Shown here one piece after another: positions 18,348 through 28,300 of a stretch of 64,000 nt of DNA. The stretch is taken from NCBI RefSeq assembly GCF_965138225.1, contig NZ_CBCSAX010000006.1; one strand, 5' to 3'. Position numbers and translations under genes: made by a program. Below the pieces are notes generated by a model. The model had not been told where the DNA came from. It made no database searches and was given only the letters and a program-made list of their open reading frames with translations. Numbering within the stretch: the stretch's first letter is position 1; the number at the start of each line of letters is the position of its first letter. Source of the stretch: Helicobacter_D ganmani. Lineage in GTDB: Bacteria > Campylobacterota > Campylobacteria > Campylobacterales > Helicobacteraceae.

Positions 18348-19177
18348 TCATACAACAAGATTTGGATTTTTCCACAACATCACTGCAATGTTTGGCTCTC
18401 TTGGTTGTCGGATAAATTCAAAGACGACTTCCAAAGGGAGATTAAAAGGCTCACTCCTCAAATCTAAACTTCTATACGCATAAACATCTAGCAAAATATC
18501 ATTATTTTCACCCGCAAGCCCAATGTCGTTTGCAATAAGAACATATTTGTATTTGGAGAGATTATCAATAAATTGTCTAATGTTATGATTTGGTAAATGC
18601 TGTAAAACATCTTTGCAGATTGCCAAATCCGCTTTAGGTAATACGGAAAAATCTCCATTGTAATGGATAAAGTCAATATTAGATTTCTTATATTTTGCTA
18701 AATTCCTATTTACAACAAAACTTGCAACATCATAGCCCTTATAAAGAATACCATCAAAGTTGATATTTTTAGAAAATTGCCAATCCCCACAACCAATATC
18801 TACAATACTTTTGATATTATTTCTTTGAAAAAATTGTTGCAAAAACTGCACATAACCTTTACAAAGGTTTTCATTAGAACCACTGCCACTACCATAGCCC
18901 CAAGCGTTTGTTTCATAGATTGTATTAAAAACTTGTGTGAGTTTATTGTTGCTTTGGTCTAGCAGGATATTTTTCAAAAGGACAATGTCTTTTTCAAGTG
19001 TGGTAAATTTTTTATGATTTTTCGCAATCTCGCCTTTGAGTAAGGCAATCTCACGTATTAAATTTTGATTTTGAAATTCTATTGTATCTAGTTTAGAAGA
19101 GATTTTATCTAAATAAANNNNNNNNNCCCCCCCCGCAGTCTTTTTTTAGCAATTTTCCAAAATCTTAACAAATTCAT
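18348..19177 (-). CDS. Class I SAM methyltransferase, interrupted by poly-G tract and assembly gap
   Basis: The catalytic part has the SAM-binding motif VDIGCGDWQFSKNI, then an acidic DVASF and a CKDVLQHLP motif of class I methyltransferases. The open frame runs upstream through a coiled coil (LDKISSKLDTIEFQNQNLI) into nine N and G8. Beyond the gap, ATG 19177, with AAGGAAAAG before it, reads MNLLRFWKIAKKRLRGG into the tract. As drawn the frames do not join; if the gap is only G, a run of 9 or 12 would restore it. It lies 50 nt after fusA, same strand. Target is unknown, probably a surface glycan. The TTG at 18977 is not a credible start. Confidence 0.72.
19118..19134 (-). repeat. Poly-G (coding strand) tract next to N-filled gap
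   Basis: Eight C on the plus strand (19127-19134) adjoin nine N (19118-19126). The coding-strand context is CTGC followed by the G-run, a form repeated at other tracts in this window. True length is unknown. Confidence 0.8.
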
Positions 19178-19199
19178 TCTTTTCCTTATTGTCGGCTTA

Positions 19200-19217
19200 T
19201 CCAACTTTAGAGTTGGA
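19200..19217 (-). terminator. Short hairpin between fusA and the methyltransferase
   Basis: A 7-bp stem (tccaact / agttgga) with a 4-nt loop lies 10 nt past the fusA stop. It lacks a T-run on the minus strand, so it may only weaken read-through into the methyltransferase gene. Confidence 0.35.
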
Positions 19218-19226
19218 ATCACAAGT

Positions 19227-21308
19227 TTAGCCGTTTCTTTTCTCCATAATTTCTTTGGAAATGTTGTTTGGCACTTCACCATAATGGTCAAACTCCATTG
19301 TATAAGTCCCGCGTCCTTGAGTTGCTGAACGCAAATCCGTAGAATAACCAAACATTTCTGCTAGAGGAACGAACGCATTCACGATTTTTAAACCCATTCT
19401 ATCGTCCATAGAATTAATTTGCCCTCGTCTGCGATTCAAGTCCCCAATCACATCACCCATATATTCTTCAGGTACTTCCACTTCTACTTTCATCATCGGC
19501 TCCAACAAAACTGCACCCGCTTTGCGGCAAGCGTCTTTAAAAGCCATAGAACCTGCAATTTTAAATGCCATTTCAGAAGAATCCACATCGTGGTAACTAC
19601 CATCAAAGAGCGTAACTTTGAAATCTACCACAGGATAACCTGCCAAAACACCATTTTGCATAGATTCCTGAATCCCTTTATCTACCGCTGGGATATATTC
19701 TTTTGGAATCACACCCCCACTAATGTTATTGACAAACTCATAACCTTTGCCCGGCTCTTGAGGTTCAAGCTTGATAAAGACATGTCCATATTGTCCGCGC
19801 CCACCGGATTGTTTTGCGTATTTGCACTCTTGTTCCACGCTTTGGCGAATTGTTTCGCGGAATGCAACTTGCGGTTGTCCCACTTCTGCTTCTACTTTAA
19901 ATTCTCTTTTGAGCCTATCCACAATAATTTCTAAGTGCAATTCACCCATTCCCGAAATAATTGTTTGTCCAGATTCCTCATCTGTATGTACTTTAAAGCT
20001 TGGGTCTTCTTCAGCAAGTTTTGCAAGAGCCAAAGCCATTTTTTCTTGGTCTGCTTTTGTTTTTGGTTCTACTGCAATAGAAATAACAGGGTCTGGGAAT
20101 TCCATTCTCTCCAATACAACCGGTTCTTTTTCTGAACAGAGTGTATCTCCTGTCAAGGTTTCTTTCAATCCCACAAAAGCACAAATTTCGCCTGCATAGA
20201 CTTCTTTGATGTCCTCACGTTTATTGGAGTGCATTTTGAGCAATCTTCCTACACGTTCTTTTTTGCCTTTAGTAGAGTTTAGAACATAGCTTCCAGATTC
20301 TAAACTACCGCGATAAACGCGCACAAATGTTAATTGTCCTACAAAAGGGTCTGTCATAATTTTGAATGCCAAACCTGCAAACTCTCCATCATCTGTGGAT
20401 TTAACAAACAATTCTTTTTCTTCATCTTTTGGGTCTACGCCACGAATGTCTGCAACTTCTGTTGGGGCAGGTAAATATTCTACGACAGCGTCAAGAAGGG
20501 TTTGAACGCCTTTATTTTTGAAGCTTGAGCCACAGAGCATTGGAACGATTTCCATTGCAAGACAACCTTTTTTAATTCCTGCTTTGATTTCCTCCACACT
20601 CAAGGTTTCCCCACCTAGATATTTTTCCATTGTTGCTTCGTCTTGTTCTGCGACAGATTCTAGTAATTTTTCGCGGTATTCCTCTGCTTTTGCTACTAAT
20701 TCTGCTGGAATCTCTTCAATATCATATTTAGCACCCATAGATTCATCATTCCAAACAATAGCTTTCATTGTGATTAAATCTACAACTCCTTTGAAATTAT
20801 CCTCTGCTCCAATTGGAATCACAAGTGGCACAGGCTTTGCCTTTAATCTTGTTGCAATTTGAGATTCTACATTGTAGAAATTTGCACCAATTCTATCCAT
20901 TTTATTAACAAAAACAATTCTAGGAACACCATATTTATTTGCTTGACGCCAAACGGTTTCACTTTGAGGTTGCACGCCACCCACAGAACAAAAAACTGCA
21001 ACTGCACCATCAAGAACGCGCATAGAGCGTTCAACTTCAATCGTAAAATCCACGTGTCCGGGAGTGTCAATTAAGTTGATTTGATAATCTTTCCAAAAAC
21101 AAGTGGTTGCAGCGGAAGTAATCGTAATTCCACGTTCTCTTTCTTGTTCCATCCAGTCCATTGTCGCTGCACCATCATGCACTTCACCAATTTTGTGGCT
21201 TACACCTGTATAGAATAAGATTCTTTCTGAAGTCGTTGTTTTACCCGCATCAATGTGCGCTGCAATTCCAATATTTCTAATTTTATTTAACGGGGTTTTT
21301 CTTGCCAT
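19227..21308 (-). CDS. fusA: Elongation factor G
   Basis: The translocation GTPase, 693 residues. G1 AHIDAGKTTT, the switch region GITITSAATT, G3 DTPGHVDFT and G4 NKMD are all intact, and domains III-V follow with GGRGQYGHV and GVIPKEYIPAVDKG. It is the last gene of the rpsL-rpsG-fusA string operon, with 90 nt separating it from rpsG. tuf is separate, at 34271. Confidence 0.98.
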   Translation of the reverse strand: MARKTPLNKIRNIGIAAHIDAGKTTTSERILFYTGVSHKIGEVHDGAATMDWMEQERERGITITSAATTCFWKDYQINLIDTPGHVDFTIEVERSMRVLDGAVAVFCSVGGVQPQSETVWRQANKYGVPRIVFVNKMDRIGANFYNVESQIATRLKAKPVPLVIPIGAEDNFKGVVDLITMKAIVWNDESMGAKYDIEEIPAELVAKAEEYREKLLESVAEQDEATMEKYLGGETLSVEEIKAGIKKGCLAMEIVPMLCGSSFKNKGVQTLLDAVVEYLPAPTEVADIRGVDPKDEEKELFVKSTDDGEFAGLAFKIMTDPFVGQLTFVRVYRGSLESGSYVLNSTKGKKERVGRLLKMHSNKREDIKEVYAGEICAFVGLKETLTGDTLCSEKEPVVLERMEFPDPVISIAVEPKTKADQEKMALALAKLAEEDPSFKVHTDEESGQTIISGMGELHLEIIVDRLKREFKVEAEVGQPQVAFRETIRQSVEQECKYAKQSGGRGQYGHVFIKLEPQEPGKGYEFVNNISGGVIPKEYIPAVDKGIQESMQNGVLAGYPVVDFKVTLFDGSYHDVDSSEMAFKIAGSMAFKDACRKAGAVLLEPMMKVEVEVPEEYMGDVIGDLNRRRGQINSMDDRMGLKIVNAFVPLAEMFGYSTDLRSATQGRGTYTMEFDHYGEVPNNISKEIMEKRNG

Positions 21309-21398
21309 TGTTAATCCTTATACAAAGAAAATTTGAGTTTGAGATTTAGTAGAATTTTTAAGGAATCTTGGAAAAACCCCTTAAAAACATAATTTATT

Positions 21399-21866
21399 TT
21401 ACCAGCGATAATGCGCAAAAGCTTTGTTTGCTTCAGCCATTTTATGCACATCTTCTTTTTTCTTAAATGCTGCACCGCGCTCATTTGCAGCATCAATAAG
21501 TTCATTTGCCAATCTATCAATCATCGTGCGTTCATTTCTTTTTCTAGCAGAATCCAATAACCAGCGAATAGACAAGGATTGTTGCCTTGCAGGACGAACT
21601 TCCACAGGTACTTGATAAGTCGCGCCTCCTACGCGTCGGCTTCGCACTTCTACAAGTGGCTTAACTTTTTCTAATGCTTTTTCAAAGGTTTCAATCCCTT
21701 TTTCTTTTGTTTTTTCTTCAATCTTTGCAAAGGTTGCATAAATGATTTTTTCTGCAACACTTTTCTTGCCATCATACATCATTTTATTGATGAATTTTGT
21801 TACAATAATATTATTATAGATTGGATCTCCCAATACTTCTCGTTGTGGTGCCTTTCTTCTTCTCAT
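21399..21866 (-). CDS. rpsG: 30S ribosomal protein S7
   Basis: A 155-residue S7, starting MRRRKAPQREVLGDP with the VEVRSRRVGGATYQVPVEVRP rRNA-binding loop. Its ATG shares one base with the rpsL stop (TAATG), so translation is coupled. In E. coli S7 represses its own operon; no such structure was identified here. Confidence 0.98.
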   Translation of the reverse strand: MRRRKAPQREVLGDPIYNNIIVTKFINKMMYDGKKSVAEKIIYATFAKIEEKTKEKGIETFEKALEKVKPLVEVRSRRVGGATYQVPVEVRPARQQSLSIRWLLDSARKRNERTMIDRLANELIDAANERGAAFKKKEDVHKMAEANKAFAHYRW

Positions 21867-22258
21867 TATTTTTTACCTCCTGCATCACCCTTTGCTTTTT
21901 TTGCCCCATACTTACTACGCGAAACTGTGCGTTTTGCTACTCCTGCAGTATCCAATGCGCCACGGATAATATGATATTTTACGCCCGGTAAGTCTTTTAC
22001 CCTACCCCCACGAATCAATACAATGGAGTGTTCTTGCAAATTATGCCCCTCACCGGGAATGTAGCTAATCACTTCAAAGCCACTTGTCAATCTAACTTTT
22101 GCAACTTTTCTTAACGCAGAGTTAGGTTTTTTAGGTGTTGTTGTATAAACACGAGTACAAACTCCTCTTCTTTGAGGGCAAACTACCAAAGCTGGAGACT
22201 TTGATTTCTTGATAACTTTTTTTCGTTCTTTTCTAATCAACTGATTAATAGTTGGCAC
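21866..22258 (-). CDS. rpsL: 30S ribosomal protein S12
   Basis: A 130-residue S12 with the decoding-centre loops TTTPKKPNSALRK and GGRVKDLPGVKYH. The lysines equivalent to E. coli K43 and K88 are unchanged, so no known streptomycin-resistance substitution is present. First gene of the rpsL-rpsG-fusA group, 107 nt after rpoBC. Confidence 0.98.
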   Translation of the reverse strand: MPTINQLIRKERKKVIKKSKSPALVVCPQRRGVCTRVYTTTPKKPNSALRKVAKVRLTSGFEVISYIPGEGHNLQEHSIVLIRGGRVKDLPGVKYHIIRGALDTAGVAKRTVSRSKYGAKKAKGDAGGKK

Positions 22259-22335
22259 TTGTCTTTCCTTCCTAAAATGGTTTTAATAGAGAAAATGAAG
22301 CGGATTATAAGCAAATCACACTTTATTCTTACTTA

Positions 22336-22360
22336 AATTAAGGTTGAAATAACCTTAATT
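22336..22360 (-). terminator. Hairpin after rpoBC
   Basis: A perfect 10-bp stem (aattaaggtt 22336-22345, aaccttaatt 22351-22360) with a 5-nt loop, starting 5 nt after the rpoBC stop. The AT-rich stem is not followed by a clear T-run, so it may be a partial terminator or attenuator before rpsL. Confidence 0.5.
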
Positions 22361-22365
22361 CGCCT

Positions 22366-25300
22366 TTAGCTTTCTTTAATTTTAACTTTTTTACCTTTGT
22401 AAATTCCTGTTCCGACCGGAATCATACGACCCAATACAATATTTTCTTTTAAATCCTCTAAATGGTCAATTTTTGCCGCAATGCTTGCTTCTGTGAGGAC
22501 TTTTGTTGTTTCTTGGAATGATGCTGCTGAAATCACAGAATCACTACCAATTGCGGCACGCGTGATTCCCAACAACACTGGTTCAGCAATTGCTGGGATT
22601 CCTCCCATTCTAATAATGCGAGCATTTTCTTCTCTGAAATGTCGCTTACTTACCAAATCTCCCTCAATGAATTTTGTGTTACCACTATCATAAATCTTGA
22701 CTTGTCTTAACATTTGAGACACGATAATTTCAATATGTTTATCTGCAATACTAACCCCTTGTCGCCGATAGACTTGCTGCACCTCACTCACAATGTATTT
22801 ATACAACTCTTTCTCTCCGCCGATACGCAAAATATCCTGACTTGCAACAATTCCCTCTGTTATAGCTTCACCCGCATGGACAAATTCTCCCTCATAAACA
22901 AGAATCTGCTTAGATTTATCAATCAAATACTCTGCGATTCTGCCGTCATTTGCTGTGATAATAATTCTTTCTTTACCACGAATAGGCTTACCATAGCTTA
23001 CGATTCCGTCAATCTCCGCTAATACCGCAGGGTCTTTTGGTTTTCTCGCTTCAAACAATTCAGAAACTCTCGGCAAACCTCCTGTAATATCTTTAGATTT
23101 TACAAGGGCTTTTGGCGTTTTAGCTAGAATATCTGCCATTTCTACTTTTGCACCATCAGAAATGAAAATCGCAGTTTTCGGGTCTAAGGCATAACGAATC
23201 AACCCACCATTTGCAGTGGATAAAACAAGAGTTGGCTTATGCGCACTTGCAATGTATTCATTTACTACCAATCGTGTTTGACCCGTAAGTTCATCAGTTT
23301 GTTCTGACACCGTAAGTCCGGGAATAATATCTTCAAACTTAATCGTTCCCGCTTCCTCTGCAATAATTGGATTAGAATAAGGGTCCCAATCCGCGACAAC
23401 GATATGTTCATCACTTTTTGGCTTAGCAATTAATGTATTTTTCTCCACACTTTGGTTATCTTGAACTTCAATAATAGAACCCCTTGCAATATAATGACGC
23501 GCTGCTTCTTGGTCATACTCATCAGCAATTACAGCAAAAACACCTTTTTCAGTGATTTCTTCACCTTTTTCTAGTGCGCGGTATCTCTCCAAATGGTCGC
23601 CCTGCAAATAATAATATTTTACAATTCCTTCTTCCCTTGCATAGATTTTTTGTGTAATAGGTGCATTGTCCTCTACTTTTAAATCACTTGCATAAGAGAT
23701 TCGGTTGGGAATATTCCAACTATCTTTGATAATATCTACGATACTTCCCTCATCACGCACATAATGCCCGCTGGAATAAGGAATATAGAATTTCCTTTCA
23801 ATCTTGCCTGTAACCCCTGCTAACTCACTTGGTTTTGCAACATCGGATTTTCTAAGCGTAAATTTTGCAGTTTCTTTCTCACCAACAACTGAAACAATCA
23901 CCTCATCATGCACAACATCTACTTTTAATTCTCCCTCAAATGGAGCTTTGATTTTCGGCTCTACAAGCAAAATCGCGGCATTTCTTCTATTGGAAACAAT
24001 CGTTTTACCCTCACGATTCTTATAGGTTTTGACATTATAATAACGAATAAAACCCTCTTTATCCGCAATAACTTGATGTTCTTCTTGGCTTCTGCTTGCT
24101 GTTCCACCGATATGGAAAGTTCTTAGCGTCAGCTGCGTTCCGGGCTCACCAATAGATTGTGCAGCAACTACGCCCACCGCCTCGCCGATTTTAGAAATCT
24201 TAGATTCTCCAAGATTCAAACCATAGCATTTTGCACACACACCCTTTTCAGCTTTACAAGTAACAGGCGTGCGAATAATTACAGATTTCACTCCTGCTTC
24301 TTTAACCTTGCGCGCTTTTTCCTCATCAATCATTGTGCCTTCGCCGATTAATACCTCATTTGTGATAGGGTCAATGATATTTTCTGCGATGACGCGCCCA
24401 AAAATTCTTTCCTCTAGCGGTTCGATCAATTCACTACCGACGGTAATATCGGTAATCTCAATCCCCTCATTGGTGCCACAATCATCTGCTACAACTTTAA
24501 CATTCTGACTTACATCAATGAGTTTTCTCGTCAAATACCCCGCATTTGCAGTTTTCAAAGCGGTATCCGCTAAACCTTTACGCGCCCCGTGTGTAGAAAT
24601 AAAGTATTCTAGCACATTCAAACCTTCTTTGAAGTTTGAGGTAATGGGCGTTTCAATGATTGTTCCATCGGGTTTTGCCATCAATCCCCGCATTGCAGAA
24701 AGCTGTCTAATCTGCCCTGCACTACCTCTCGCACCAGAATCTGCCATCATATAAATAGAGTTAAAGCCTGCTTTATCGTTTTCAATTAGCTTCATCATTT
24801 CATTGCCTAGCGCATTATTGGTATCCGTCCAAACATCAATAATTTTATTATAACGTTCTTGTTCGGTTAATAAACCTGCTCCAAATTGCGCTTGAATATC
24901 TTTGACTTTTTTCTTCGCCCCCTCTACGACTTTATTCTTATTGTCTGGCACGATAATATCATCTGCCGAAATTGAGATTCCAGCCTTAGTTGCGTATTTG
25001 AATCCTAAATTTTTAAGATTATCCAAGAAACTTGCGGTAATCCCTACACCACCCTCTTTATACACATAATCAATCAAAGCTGCAATGTCTTTTTTCTTAA
25101 GAACCTTATTCCACAAATGTACAGGCACAAAATCAGGCAAAATAGATTTTAAAATCATTCTACCAATCGTTGTATTAATGATTCTATCCTCTACAAATGC
25201 ACGTACTTTAGAACCAACTTCCACTACACCTGCTTCTAAAGCAATATGGATTTGGTCAATATTGGAGAACAACTTATGCTCACCTTTGGAATCTTCTTTC

Positions 25301-28300
25301 GCTAAAGAGAGATAATAAAGCCCTAAAACCATATCTTGGCTAGGCACGGTAACTGCTTTACCGCTTGCAGGTAACAAAATATTCATAGAGCTTAACATCA
25401 AAAGCTTACATTCTGTAATTGCCTCTTGAGAAAGTGGCACATGCACTGCCATTTGGTCGCCATCAAAGTCCGCATTAAATGCTGCACACACTAATGGGTG
25501 AAGCTGAATCGCCTTTCCATCAATGAGTTTTGGGTGGAATGCTTGAATAGATTGCTTATGCAAGGTTGGCGCACGATTCAACATAATTGGGTAATTCATA
25601 ACAATTTCTTGCAAGCTTTCCCATACTTCATTGGTTTTTTGTTCAATCATTTTCTTAGCTTGCTTTAAAGTTGTTGCATAACCCTTTTCCTCTAATTTTG
25701 CCAAAATATGTGGTTTAAAGAGTTCTAATGCCATATTTTTAGGCAATCCACACTGATCCATTCGTAAATTTGGTCCTACAACAATAACGGAACGTCCGGA
25801 GAAATCTACACGTTTTCCAAGTAGATTTTGGCGGAATCGCCCTTGCTTGCCTTTAATAATTTCTGAAAGCGATTTCAATGGGCGTTTATTCGCGCCTTTA
25901 ACAGCATTTGCATTTCTACCATTATCAAAAAGCGCATCAACAGATTCTTGCAACATTCTTTTTTCGTTGCGCACAATAATTTCTGGTGCGTCTAATTCAA
26001 TGAGGCGTTTCAACCTCTGATTGCGGTTAATCACGCGACGATAAAGGTCATTAACATCGCTTACTGCAAATTTCCCTCCATCTAACGCAACCAATGGACG
26101 CAAATCTGGCGGCAACACAGGCAAAACAGTGAGCATCATCCATTCGGGACGATTCTGTCCACCGGAGACTACGAAACTTTCTACCACTTTGAGACGCTTG
26201 ATGATTGTTTTCTTTTTCGCTTCGGAATTCGTCGCCTTAATGGCTTCTTTTAATTCGGCAATCAAATCTACCAAATCAATACCCTCAAGCAAATCTTTCA
26301 CTGCTTCGCCGCCCATTTGTGCAACGAATCCCGTATGCTCAAATCTCTGTGATAAGCTTTGGTATTGTTCCTCGTTTAATACATCGTATTTAGCAACAGG
26401 CTTTGTTCCCTCATTGTCATAATAGGCTTCACCTGACTCTTTCACAATATAAGCCTCATAATACAAAACACGTTCTAAGTCTTTCATTTTCACACCAAGT
26501 AGAGTTCCGATTCTACTAGGAAGCGAATTAACATACCAAATATGCGCAACAGGCGTTACAAGCTCAATGTGTCCCATTCTTGAGCGGCGCACTTTAGAGC
26601 TTGTTACTTCCACGCCACACTTCTCACATACAATTCCTTTATAGCGCATTTTCTTGTATTTTCCACATAAACACTCATAGTCTCTAACAGGTCCAAAGAT
26701 TTTGGCGCAGAACAATCCATCACGTTCAGGTTTTAAGGTGCGGTAATTAATCGTCTCTGGTTTTTTCACTTCACCATTACTCCAACTACGAATCTTTTCT
26801 GGGCTTGCAAGCAAGAGTTGAAAAGCATTAAAATCACTTGGTCGGTTATCCTCTTTGATAGTTACAACTTCATCAATACCCTCTTTATTCTTTGCAAATA
26901 CATTCACATCTAATGCCAAACTTTGAAGTTCTTTTGTCAAGACATAGAAAGTTTCCGGAATCTCTGATTCTTTGACCGCCTCTCCTCTTGTGATTGCTTT
27001 ATAGGCTTTCACTCGCCCTTCTACATCATCAGATTTAATCGTAAGCATTTCTTTAAGAGTATGAGCCGCACCATAAGCTTCTAATGCCCAAACTTCCATT
27101 TCGCCGAACCTTTGTCCTCCAAAGAGTGCTTTTCCTCCGACTGGTTGTTGCGTTACAAGACTATAAGGTCCTGTGCTTCTTGCATGGACTTTTTCATCTA
27201 CTAGATGGTGGAGTTTGAGCATATACATATATCCCACATTCACGCGTTCCATCATTTTCTCACCTGTGCGCCCATCGTAAAGCTCTGTTTTGCCATCACT
27301 ATCAATTTTTGCAAGAGCGAAGAGCTTTTCAAACTCTTGTGCATTTACGCCCTCAAAAACAGGTGTTGCAAACTTCACACCTTTGCTCCAATCTCTCGCG
27401 AAACTCAATAACTCCTCATCACTTAATTTTTCCAAAAATGCTTTAGGACTTTTCATATCTGAATTTTCAGCAATTTCTTGCATTTTGGCTCTTAGCTCAC
27501 TTACCCATTTGCTTTTTTCGCCTTCAAAAACATTTGCGATTTGCTCACCTAGTTGTTTGCCTACTAGTCCCAAATGCACTTCTAGGATTTGTCCGATATT
27601 CATACGACTAGGCACACCAAGAGGATTAAGCACGATTTCCACAGGACGACCATCTTTAGTATAGGGCATATCTACTTCTGGAACAATATTAGAAACAATC
27701 CCTTTGTTACCATGTCTTCCCGCCATTTTATCACCCACTTTTAATTTGCGTTTGGTTGCGACATAGATTTTTACAAGCTTGACAACTCCACTTGGCAAAA
27801 TATCATCTTTTTCAATGATAGAAAGTTTTTCTTCATGCTCCTCACTCAAGCTTTTTTTCTGCTCTAAGAAATTGCTTTTGAGTGCATCATATTTGTTTTG
27901 AATTTCTTTGGAATAACTTTTAATCAATGTCCCCATAGCAAAACGATTGACATTTTCTAAATCAGCCTTTGGAATCACTCCACCTTTTTTATATTCTTTA
28001 TCTCCTATTTTCGCTGCACTAATTAATTTTTCTTTTGAAAGAATAGAGCCAATGCGCAAAGATTCCTCTCTATCAAGCATCAATAGCTTATCGTGATGCT
28101 CCAAATCTAAACGCGCTTTTTCTTCCTCATAGGCAACGACTGCACGGCGGTCTTTGTCATAGCCTTTTTTTGTGAAAATCTTAACATCAACTACCGTTCC
28201 CTCTAAACTTGGGGGACAATAAAGAGATTTATTGACAACATGTCCGGCTTTTTCACCAAAAATTGCCCGCAATAAACGCTCTTCAGGAGTTGGCTTCACT

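Noticed and set aside
18348..18977. Methyltransferase start at 18977
   Set aside because: That codon is TTG with no ribosome site, and the same frame continues upstream as coiled coil into the tract.
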